From: an uncultured Saprospiraceae bacterium
Lineage (GTDB): Bacteria > Bacteroidota > Bacteroidia > Chitinophagales > Saprospiraceae
Assembly: GCA_937930625.1 (NCBI GenBank)
Contig: CALHBW010000476.1
Coordinates: 1 to 10,075, forward strand
Direction: 5' to 3'
Length of the DNA: 10,075 nucleotides
Shown here in pieces: positions 1-5,656 of the stretch (the first letter of the stretch is position 1; every line of letters begins with the position of its first letter). The position numbers were made by a program, and so were the translations under genes. The notes under the pieces were generated by a model. The model saw nothing but the letters and a program-made list of their open reading frames with translations. It had not been told where the DNA came from and did not search any database.

Positions 1-516
1 CGTGTACAAGAGATTGAAAATCCGGAGCTTGCAGCAGAACGCGCCCGACAATATTACCGCGAATTGGGCTACAGCGAAGATTGGATAGCCAAGCGTATGC
101 AATCCATAGAAATACGCGGAAAACTGACCGATGAATGGCAAAAACGCAATGTAAAAGAGGGTTTGGAATACGCGATTTTGACCGCAGAAATCTCTCGCGC
201 TACCTTCGGACTCACGCCTTCCGAGTACAAAGAAGTCAAAGACCTCAAACGCGAAAATCTACGCGACCACATGACAGATTTGGAACTGATATTCACGATG
301 CTCGGCGAAGCCACCACCAAAAATGAAGCCGTAGAAAACGATGCACAAGGCTTTGAAGAAAATAAAGATGCTGCAGTAAAAGGCGGCACCGCAGCCGGAA
401 AAGCCCTTGACGCCTACGAAAAAGAAACCAATAAAAAAGTAGTCACAGAGAAGAATTTTAAACACCAAATTTCGGAAGCAAAACGAAAGAAACAACTGAA
501 AAATAAATCCAAATAA
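1..516 (+). CDS. Bro-N/DinD-like protein, C-terminal part (5' end outside window)
   Basis: The reading frame is open from the first base and ends at TAA 514-516, giving 171 visible residues; the N-terminus lies upstream. Visible stretches include YYRELGYSEDWIAKRMQSIE (residues 18-37), KLTDEW (41-46), an EYAILTAEI stretch (56-64), LKRENLRDHMTDLEL (82-96) and a lysine-rich tail. This layout matches my recollection of the C-terminal half of Bacteroidota proteins annotated as Bro-N family, prophage antirepressor-like or DNA-damage-inducible protein D. In those the N-terminal Bro-N domain (PF02498) is the probable DNA-binding part; it is not visible here. E. coli DinD is SOS-induced and has been reported to inhibit RecA, but transferring that role to this protein is inference. 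A TTG at 64 is not the start, because the family-like sequence continues upstream of it to base 1. No phage structural or integrase gene is visible beside it. Confidence 0.72.
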   Translation, partial: RVQEIENPELAAERARQYYRELGYSEDWIAKRMQSIEIRGKLTDEWQKRNVKEGLEYAILTAEISRATFGLTPSEYKEVKDLKRENLRDHMTDLELIFTMLGEATTKNEAVENDAQGFEENKDAAVKGGTAAGKALDAYEKETNKKVVTEKNFKHQISEAKRKKQLKNKSK

Positions 517-720
517 GTACAATCCGTAAATAATTCATTCCTTATCATCTGTTTGTTTACTTCATAACAAATACTTTATTTACATTTGGTGAAATTTATA
601 TTTTGCCCCGTATAGATATTAAAACAGTAAATAATTCGAGTTGTAAATAAATAGCCAAGAGTTTCACGCTTATTGAACAAACTCGCAACTCGGTAACTCG
701 TAACTCGCAACTCAATTTAC
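517..720. other. Intergenic spacer, 204 nt, no gene seen
   Basis: This AT-rich gap separates the Bro-like gene from the dehydrogenase. A TACATTTG at 581-588 matches the Bacteroidota -7 box (TAnnTTTG). The nearest upstream TTTG (552-555) is 25 bp away, longer than the usual 19-21, so promoter status is weak. A heptamer tract fills 680-714. CGAGTTG at 637-643 is the reverse complement of the CAACTCG at 686-692, so a weak stem with a 42-nt loop is possible. The start at 721 has no Shine-Dalgarno sequence in front of it. Confidence 0.55.
680..714. repeat. Heptamer tandem tract, five units (AACTCG type)
   Basis: Read in steps of 7, the bases are AACTCGC, AACTCGG, TAACTCG, TAACTCG and CAACTCA, exactly 35 nt, ending 6 nt before the dehydrogenase start codon. 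The unit varies slightly but the 7-nt spacing is kept. On the other strand the units read as GCGAGTT and ACGAGTT, related to the ACGAATA and ACGAGTA units of the inverted repeat near 8479-8561. Function is unknown. It would lie in the 5' leader of the dehydrogenase mRNA. Confidence 0.75.
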
Positions 721-1323
721 ATGAGAATATTAGTCATTGGAGGCACCGGAACGATTGGTAAAACGATTGTCAAACATTTTGCAGCAGACCACGAAGTGCT
801 GGTTGCCGGACGACGCTCAAAAGACTACAAAGTCGATATTGCAGACACCAAATCCATCAAAGCCCTTTTTAAGAAAACGGGCAAACTGGATGCCATTATT
901 TGCGCTGCAGGTGAGGCAAAATGGGCACCTTTCAAGGAGCTTTCCGAGGCGGATTATCACATTGGGTTGCGTAGCAAATTGATGGGGCAGGTCAATGTAG
1001 TCAGAATAGGTCGCAAACGCCTCCGACGCAAAGGCTCGATTACGCTCACGACGGGCATACTCGCCGACGACCCCGTTTATCAGACCGCAAGCGCGGCGAT
1101 GGTCAATGGCGGTATTCACAGTTTCGTGCAAGCCGTAGCATTGGAAATGAAAAAGGGCATCCGGGTAAATGTCGTTTCTTCGGGCGTCGTCATGGATGCT
1201 TATCACAAATACGAAAGCTATTTTCCCGGACATCCGCCCATTCCGATGGATAAAATGATGCTCGGCTACGTTCGCAGCGTAGAAGGCAAAGGAACGGGGG
1301 AGATTATTCGGATTTATTCGTGA
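721..1323 (+). CDS. Atypical short-chain dehydrogenase/reductase (SDR), 200 aa
   Basis: Probable cytosolic NAD(P)-binding protein of the SDR superfamily; substrate unknown. The N-terminus MRILVIGGTGTIGK carries a glycine-rich Rossmann loop (Gly7, 8, 10, 13). VAGRR at 28-32 ends the second strand with two arginines, which favours NADP. CAAGEA at 61-66 stands where classical SDRs have NNAG. The catalytic positions are odd: the region expected to hold the active Ser reads TLTTG (108-112), and the YxxxK region reads YQTAS (Tyr120, Ser124), so the Lys is missing. The C-terminal YVRSVEGKGTGEIIRIY resembles a subgroup of short (about 200 aa) SDRs that also lack the classical motif. At 200 aa it is shorter than classical SDRs (about 250), but both ends look complete. 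No operon partner is evident; the next gene lies beyond a large inverted repeat. Superfamily is secure; enzymatic activity is uncertain. Confidence 0.88.
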   Translation: MRILVIGGTGTIGKTIVKHFAADHEVLVAGRRSKDYKVDIADTKSIKALFKKTGKLDAIICAAGEAKWAPFKELSEADYHIGLRSKLMGQVNVVRIGRKRLRRKGSITLTTGILADDPVYQTASAAMVNGGIHSFVQAVALEMKKGIRVNVVSSGVVMDAYHKYESYFPGHPPIPMDKMMLGYVRSVEGKGTGEIIRIYS

Positions 1324-1535
1324 AACGAATAAATATTAAAATGTAAAATGTAAAATAATAAATGTAAAATGTAAAAGTTGTAGGACGCGAGACCAACGTG
1401 TTTCTTTTGTATTTATTTGATTTCAAATTTATTAAAAATAATAAAAATAAATATTTCGCATACGTACTACAAGCACTTTTACATTTTACATTTATTATTT
1501 TACATTTTACATTTCACAGTTTTTATAAACTTGAA
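1324..1535. other. Intergenic spacer, 212 nt, mostly inverted repeat
   Basis: The gap between the dehydrogenase and the FAD oxidoreductase is almost wholly taken up by a 40-nt inverted repeat and its 96-nt loop. The oxidoreductase frame stays open back to 1398, but that stretch translates to a low-complexity Asn/Lys/Phe-rich string and is not believed coding. I found no TAnnTTTG promoter box in the loop, so the source of oxidoreductase transcription is unclear. Confidence 0.6.
1339..1514. repeat. Perfect 40-nt inverted repeat built from ATGTAAA-type heptamers
   Basis: The left arm (1339-1378) and right arm (1475-1514) are exact reverse complements, checked base by base, with a 96-nt loop. 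Each arm is built in steps of 7: AAATGTA twice, AAATAAT once, AAATGTA twice, then AAAG plus one more base. A further 6-bp match (1378-1383 with 1467-1472) can extend the stem across a small bulge. It starts 15 nt after the dehydrogenase stop and ends 21 nt before the oxidoreductase ATG. Transcribed RNA could form a very long AU-rich hairpin. A role as terminator, processing site or mobile repeat is inference. Confidence 0.9.
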
Positions 1536-2840
1536 ATGGAAAATATTCTAATAATAGGTGGTGGTTTGATGGGCAGTTCTGTGGCTTGGCAACTCTCTGA
1601 TGCCGGCGAAAAAGTTGTGCTGATTGAGCAGCAGGGCGAACATTATACAAGCGGTTCGAGCTATGGTGATGCGCGGATTTCGCGGAGTTTGGGACCGAAA
1701 AAGGATGTTTTTTCTTTTGTGCATAATCGAACGGTGGAAGAAGTCGGCAAATTAATTCGGTTTTTGAACGCCAATTCGCCTAAGAAAAAACATAAGATGG
1801 AGGATGTTTACACCACTTCGCCTGTCTCCTATCTTTACCATAAAAGTCAGTACGAAGATGTCCGTAAATTGAGGTTTAAAAAGCAAAGACGCGACTATCG
1901 CAGCGGGTCGGGAGATTCGGCGTTTCGGAAGTTTGGGATGACGCTGCCCGATGATTATATTTTGGTGAGAGAATACCGCAAACACTCAGGTACGCTCAAT
2001 CCGCGCGTGCTGATTCAGAAACTTCGCTTGGGCATAGAAAAGAAAGGCAGCCAAATAAAATATAACCGAAAAGCCACCCATCTGACCAAAAAACAAGGCT
2101 TTTATGAGGTCGAAATTTTGAATACCAAAACCAATAAAAGTAAAGTCATTCGCGCTAAAAAAGTCATCGTGGCGGCAGGTGCTTATACGGTTGGGGTGTT
2201 GGCAGAAATCGCGCCGTATTTCAAGAAATTGATTACGCCGAAAAGGGTGTCTTTGTCTTATTTTAAAATTAGCGAAAAACGCTGGCAGCAACTCTCAAAA
2301 ACCGAAATACAACGCATTCTCGACGCCTTACCGATGTTTTATCAAGATGGTAAAATGTATTTTTCTATGATTGAAAAAATAGAAAAAAGCGGTTCGCCCG
2401 TATTCAAAGTCGGCGGACATATGATGCGTAGAAATATCATTGATTTGGATAGTATTTGGGAAGAAAAACCACGCAAAAAAGAGGTCAAATGGGCAAAAAA
2501 GCAGTTTAGAAAACACCTTGAAATGCTCGAAATCTACATTAAAAAGAAAGACATCGAATATGTAGAAGGCTACAACTGCGTCTATGCCGTTTCCAATACA
2601 AAAATCCCTTTTGTGACTCATATTTTCGACCAAGATGGTGTGCTTGATAAGGACATTATTGTGGTCAGTGGCATGTCGGGTGTGGGGGCAAAAGGTTGTT
2701 TGGGCTACGGCGTATTGGCGGCTGATTTGTTGTTGGGTAAGGGCGAGACTAATGCGACTTATCGTAAGGCGGTGCGGGCGTTTGGGAATCCGTTGGTTCG
2801 GTTATATACGAAGCGGAAAAAAGCTAATAGGTTGTTTTAA
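1536..2840 (+). CDS. FAD-dependent oxidoreductase, DAO family, sarcosine-oxidase-like
   Basis: Predicted 434-aa flavoenzyme of the D-amino-acid oxidase/glycine oxidase/monomeric sarcosine oxidase group (PF01266), which oxidise amines or N-methyl amino acids with FAD. I chose ATG 1536 because the Rossmann strand starts at once: ILIIGGGLMGSSVAWQL (4-20), followed by VVLIEQ with the acidic Glu31 that binds the FAD ribose. The upstream open frame (1398-1535) is low-complexity repeat DNA. VAAGAYT (212-218) fits the second flavin contact. Near the C-terminus YNCVYAVSNTKIPFV places Cys348 where sarcosine oxidase has its flavin-linked Cys (CMYT motif), and GMSGVGAKG (379-387) corresponds to its GFSGHGFK loop. 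At 434 aa it is longer than the usual 370-390 because of a Lys-rich insert around 230-340. It is probably cytosolic, and no substrate gene lies nearby. Family is firm; substrate is unknown. Confidence 0.88.
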   Translation: MENILIIGGGLMGSSVAWQLSDAGEKVVLIEQQGEHYTSGSSYGDARISRSLGPKKDVFSFVHNRTVEEVGKLIRFLNANSPKKKHKMEDVYTTSPVSYLYHKSQYEDVRKLRFKKQRRDYRSGSGDSAFRKFGMTLPDDYILVREYRKHSGTLNPRVLIQKLRLGIEKKGSQIKYNRKATHLTKKQGFYEVEILNTKTNKSKVIRAKKVIVAAGAYTVGVLAEIAPYFKKLITPKRVSLSYFKISEKRWQQLSKTEIQRILDALPMFYQDGKMYFSMIEKIEKSGSPVFKVGGHMMRRNIIDLDSIWEEKPRKKEVKWAKKQFRKHLEMLEIYIKKKDIEYVEGYNCVYAVSNTKIPFVTHIFDQDGVLDKDIIVVSGMSGVGAKGCLGYGVLAADLLLGKGETNATYRKAVRAFGNPLVRLYTKRKKANRLF

Positions 2841-2867
2841 ATTAGTTATGAGAAAGGGTTTTAATGG

Positions 2868-2884
2868 GGGTACAAATTGTACCC
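2868..2884. terminator. Short palindrome between convergent genes (weak terminator candidate)
   Basis: GGGTACAA, one central A, then TTGTACCC form an 8-bp perfect palindrome 27 nt after the oxidoreductase stop and 29 nt past the stop of the minus-strand gene. A site between two gene ends fits a shared terminator. However, no T-run follows on either strand and the loop is too tight, so the stem would open to about 7 bp. A protein-binding palindrome is equally possible. Confidence 0.35.
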
Positions 2885-2913
2885 ATGTAGCATAAAAGTC
2901 AAAAAGAGATATT

Positions 2914-3252
2914 TCAATAACTTCCTACGAAATTAACCGCAATTTGCTCAAATAACTCGCGGAGTTCGGCAGCAATTTCGTTGGGAGGAAAACCAAGTAA
3001 GCCCTGTGAAACCATTTTTTCTGCTTCACGGTATAGCCCTGCATTCAATGCCAATGCCCCCGCACTTCTGAATAAAACCGAGCGTGTAGGTTCGTTGTTT
3101 TCGTTAATCGGAATCAACAAAGCAGCTTGACTTTCTAATTCGTAAGCCTCACGGAAATATTGCTTGGCTTCTTCATCTCCTTTCTTTTGTAAAGAAAATG
3201 CTTTATCTGCCAATTCCATTGCTTTGCTGTGTAATGGTCTTACATTTTTCAT
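2914..3252 (-). CDS. Small TPR-like helical protein, second gene of a two-gene unit
   Basis: 112 residues, likely all-helical and cytosolic, with no signal peptide or membrane segment. Residues 8-42 (HSKAMELADKAF, then KGDEEAKQYFREAYELE) look like a TPR-style helix pair, with A/G/F residues at the packing positions. Residues 56-84 (TRSVLFRSAGALALNAGLYREAEKM) look like a second pair. The ATG at 3252 overlaps the stop of the upstream gene (TGA, 3251-3249) in a 4-nt ATGA overlap, so the two are almost certainly translationally coupled and may act as a complex. TPR-like proteins usually mediate protein contacts; a role as partner, chaperone or inhibitor of the 176-aa protein is inference. I do not recognise a named family. 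Confidence 0.82.
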   Translation of the reverse strand: MKNVRPLHSKAMELADKAFSLQKKGDEEAKQYFREAYELESQAALLIPINENNEPTRSVLFRSAGALALNAGLYREAEKMVSQGLLGFPPNEIAAELRELFEQIAVNFVGSY

Positions 3253-3779
3253 CTTTTAATTATGTCAGCTTGCGGGGTTCCAAAATCAACAACAATCACA
3301 TAAACAGGAAGTTGTGTGCTATCTGATTGTTGGGTTTGTCTTTGTTTCTGTCTAATTTTTGACCGATAACGTGTATCGTTTTTATTGATTTGTCCACTAA
3401 TTTCCAACCTTGCCGCATATTGTAAAGGGAGTAAGGACATTTCTTCTGATAGCCAATAATCAATACCAGTTCCTTTTGCTGCTCGTTCAATTATCTTGTA
3501 AGGCGTATATTTTTTAATGAGTAAAACGGCGATACCTTCTGCTCCTTTTTCGGTGGCTTCCTGAATATCTCTCCACGTCCTCTCCAATTTATTCGTCATT
3601 TCTCCTTGCCATTCTAATAAAACACGCTCATCTTCCACACCCCTCAAATTAAAAACAAGACTACTTTCATGTTCGTTAAAATTCAGACAAACCAAACTCG
3701 CGTCATACCGTTCTTCACTCCAATTTCTTGTGAGGTCAGGCACGTACTCTTTGATACCTTCTAATTTAATAACTTTCAA
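3249..3779 (-). CDS. Uncharacterised 176-aa protein with GTGIDYWL and RLEISG motifs
   Basis: I cannot name this gene. It encodes a soluble protein of 176 residues without signal or membrane segments. The start is probably TTG at 3779: the frame meets a stop 36 nt upstream, no ATG or GTG lies between, and MKVIKLEGIKEYVPDLT looks like a natural N-terminus. Visible parts are a beta-rich first half (YDASLVCLNF at 25-34, LVFNLRG at 41-47), a helix around 66-80, AVLLIKKYTPYKIIERA (84-100), KGTGIDYWL (102-110), YAARLEISGQ (121-130), a charged Lys/Gln stretch (137-152), and a hydrophobic strand VYVIVVDFGTP (159-169). Asp107 and Glu126 in this arrangement recall the D...E-x-K core of PD-(D/E)XK nucleases, but Ser stands in the Lys position, so a nuclease is only a hypothesis. 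It is the first gene of a unit with the TPR-like gene (4-nt overlap), driven by the promoter at 3818-3849. Confidence 0.8.
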   Translation of the reverse strand: MKVIKLEGIKEYVPDLTRNWSEERYDASLVCLNFNEHESSLVFNLRGVEDERVLLEWQGEMTNKLERTWRDIQEATEKGAEGIAVLLIKKYTPYKIIERAAKGTGIDYWLSEEMSLLPLQYAARLEISGQINKNDTRYRSKIRQKQRQTQQSDSTQLPVYVIVVDFGTPQADIIKR

Positions 3780-3817
3780 GTGTTTTAGGTTTTGATTTGA
3801 TGACCTGGATATTTATC

Positions 3818-3849
3818 CAAATATACAATTTTTTCTGAAATTTGCCAAA
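3818..3849 (-). promoter_or_regulatory. Bacteroidota-type promoter for the two-gene unit
   Basis: On the minus strand, TTTG (3849-3846) is followed after 20 bp by TATATTTG (3825-3818), an exact match to the TAnnTTTG -7 box with the expected -33 spacing for the primary sigma factor of this phylum. Transcription would start near 3810, giving a leader of about 30 nt before the TTG start at 3779. It lies in the 106-nt gap shared with the divergent amidase. I see no equally good promoter pointing toward the amidase; TAGGTTTTG at 3786-3794 has one base too many between TA and TTTG. Confidence 0.65.
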
Positions 3850-3885
3850 CTCCCAAAAAACACCTAACTTCACAAAAAGTACAAT

Positions 3886-5511
3886 ATGAAAAGGCGCACA
3901 TTCATACACCATTCCGGCAAGCTGCTCATCGGCTTTGGGCTGTTGGATGCCCTTGCTTGCCAATCGACCAACAAACCTACCGACCTGACTATGCTTGATT
4001 TATCGAAAGCAACTTCCGGGAATACGATGTACAAATTAGAAGAAATGACCATTACCCAACTCCAAAAAGGGTTTCAAAATGGCAGTTTTACTATCAGCGA
4101 AATCGTACAAATGTATCTCAACAGAATTGAGGACATCGACCAAAACGGTCCTACGCTCAATTCCATTATTCAGGTTAATCCTGATGCTTTGGACATTGCA
4201 AAGCAATTGGAAGAAGAACTTAAAGAGGGTAAATCGCGGGGTGCATTGCATGGCGTACCTATCATTTTGAAGGATAATATTGACACCAAAGACCAAATGA
4301 ATACAACGGCAGGTTCGCGTGCATTAGAAGGTTCTAAACCATTGCAGGACAGCCAAGTAGCGACGAAATTGCGCGAAGCAGGCGCGATTATTCTTGCCAA
4401 AGCCAACCTCAGCGAATGGGCAAATTTCCGTGCGAATATCTCCTCAAGCGGTTGGAGTGGTGTAGGTGGACAAACCAAAAATCCGTACAAACTTGACCGC
4501 AATCCCTGCGGGTCGAGTGCGGGTTCGGGTGTGGCGGTTTCTGCCAATTTGTGTATGCTTGCTATCGGAACTGAAACCAATGGTTCTATCGTCTGCCCCT
4601 CAAATAATAATGGTATCGTAGGCATCAAACCAACGGTGGGTTTGGTCAGCAGGTCGGGCATTATCCCGATTTCGGTGACGCAAGATACGGCAGGTCCGAT
4701 GGCGCGTACTGTGCGCGACGCTGCCTTGTGCCTCGGCGCACTCACAGGTGTGGACGAACGCGACGCAGCCACCAATAAAAGTGCCGGAAAAGCCCTAAAC
4801 GATTACACCCAATTTTTGAAAAAAGACGGCTTGAAAGGCAAAAAAATCGGCTTATGGACGGGCTGCATGGGCTTTCATTTCAAGGTCGATGAAATGGTAC
4901 GCGAAGCAGTAAAAGTCATGGAAGCGCAAGGGGCAGAAATCATTGAAATTGATAAAATTATAACCGAAAATGTCGGTCAGGAATCCTTCAACGTCTTGCT
5001 CTACGAATTTAAAGACGGATTGAATAAATATTTTGATTCGCTTGGTGCAAATGCGCCCGTGAAATCATTGGAAGAATTAATTGAATTCAACAAGAAAGAC
5101 GACATCGAATTAAAATATTTTGACCAAGACCTCCTAGAAAAATCACAAGCACTCGGCGACCTCAATTCTCCCGAATACAAAGAATCGCTCAAAAAAATGT
5201 TGACTGCTTATCGTGAAAACGGCATTGATAAAGTAATGAATGACAACAACTTAGACGCCATCATCGCCCCCACAGGCGCACCCGCTTGGAAAACTGACTT
5301 GGTGATTGGCGATAATTACATTGGCAGCAGTTCCTCTCCTGCGGCACGTTCGGGTTATCCAAATATTACTGTCCCAATGGGCTTTATCAATGAACTTCCG
5401 GTGAATATTTCGATATTCGGCAGGGCATGGAGTGAAGGGGATTTATTGGAAGTAGCGTATGCCTATGAGCAAGTGACTAAGCATCGTAGAACGCCGAAAT
5501 TTTTGGAGTAA
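3886..5511 (+). CDS. Amidase-signature hydrolase, exported (possible Tat lipoprotein)
   Basis: 541-aa member of the amidase signature family (PF01425), hydrolysing amide bonds with a Ser-cisSer-Lys triad. I place Lys129 in HGVPIILKDNIDT, cis-Ser210 in CGSSAGSG, and the nucleophile Ser234 in GTETNGSIVCP. The 24-residue gap between the two serines equals that in peptide amidase, and the rest of the AS core (KPTVGLVSRSGIIP, 248-261) is intact. The N-terminus MKRRTFIHHSGKLLIGFGLL has a twin-arginine-like RRTFI followed by a hydrophobic stretch, and ALAC ending at Cys25 is an imperfect lipobox, so export by Tat with lipid attachment is plausible but not certain. It is therefore more likely a cell-envelope enzyme acting on peptide or small amides than the GatA subunit; no gatB or gatC is nearby. 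The gene stands alone, divergent from the two-gene unit and closed by a strong hairpin 13 nt after its stop. Confidence 0.93.
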   Translation: MKRRTFIHHSGKLLIGFGLLDALACQSTNKPTDLTMLDLSKATSGNTMYKLEEMTITQLQKGFQNGSFTISEIVQMYLNRIEDIDQNGPTLNSIIQVNPDALDIAKQLEEELKEGKSRGALHGVPIILKDNIDTKDQMNTTAGSRALEGSKPLQDSQVATKLREAGAIILAKANLSEWANFRANISSSGWSGVGGQTKNPYKLDRNPCGSSAGSGVAVSANLCMLAIGTETNGSIVCPSNNNGIVGIKPTVGLVSRSGIIPISVTQDTAGPMARTVRDAALCLGALTGVDERDAATNKSAGKALNDYTQFLKKDGLKGKKIGLWTGCMGFHFKVDEMVREAVKVMEAQGAEIIEIDKIITENVGQESFNVLLYEFKDGLNKYFDSLGANAPVKSLEELIEFNKKDDIELKYFDQDLLEKSQALGDLNSPEYKESLKKMLTAYRENGIDKVMNDNNLDAIIAPTGAPAWKTDLVIGDNYIGSSSSPAARSGYPNITVPMGFINELPVNISIFGRAWSEGDLLEVAYAYEQVTKHRRTPKFLE

Positions 5512-5523
5512 TTGCCCCATATT

Positions 5524-5590
5524 CCGACAAATTTTCATCACAAAAGCACAGGGTTTAAACCCCTGTGCTTTTGTGATAAAAATTTGTCGG
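5524..5590. terminator. 30-bp hairpin, probable bidirectional intrinsic terminator
   Basis: Arms 5524-5553 and 5561-5590 pair at 29 of 30 positions around a 7-nt loop (TTTAAAC). The core is GC-rich, AGCACAGGG against CCCTGTGCT, flanked by AAAA on the left and TTTT on the right, as in an intrinsic terminator that works from either side. It begins 13 nt after the amidase stop. The outer stem (CCGACAAATTTT) is unusually long for a terminator, so it may also be a dispersed palindromic repeat. Confidence 0.8.
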
Positions 5591-5656
5591 AGGATAAACA
5601 CCAAAATAACTGTTTATAACATCAATATCAATATAGAACTATTCAAATTCAATAAG

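Noticed and set aside
1..516. Prophage in the window
   Set aside because: Bro-N/DinD-like proteins are common outside phages, and no integrase, structural, lysis or attachment sequence is visible.
680..714. CRISPR array
   Set aside because: The units are contiguous heptamers without spacers and there are no cas genes.
1398..1535. N-terminal extension of the FAD oxidoreductase frame
   Set aside because: It runs through the inverted repeat and low-complexity AT-rich DNA, and the family's nucleotide-binding strand begins right after ATG 1536.
4170..4775. 201-codon minus-strand open frame
   Set aside because: Antisense to the conserved amidase core; its Ser/Pro/Ala-rich translation mirrors the codon bias of the amidase.
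3886..5511. GatA subunit of the Glu-tRNA(Gln) amidotransferase
   Set aside because: The signal-like N-terminus and lack of gatB/gatC favour a secreted general amidase of the same superfamily.
5573..5656. Upstream start (GTG) for the GWxTD gene
   Set aside because: It lies inside the terminator hairpin and would bury the clear signal peptide that starts at ATG 5657.
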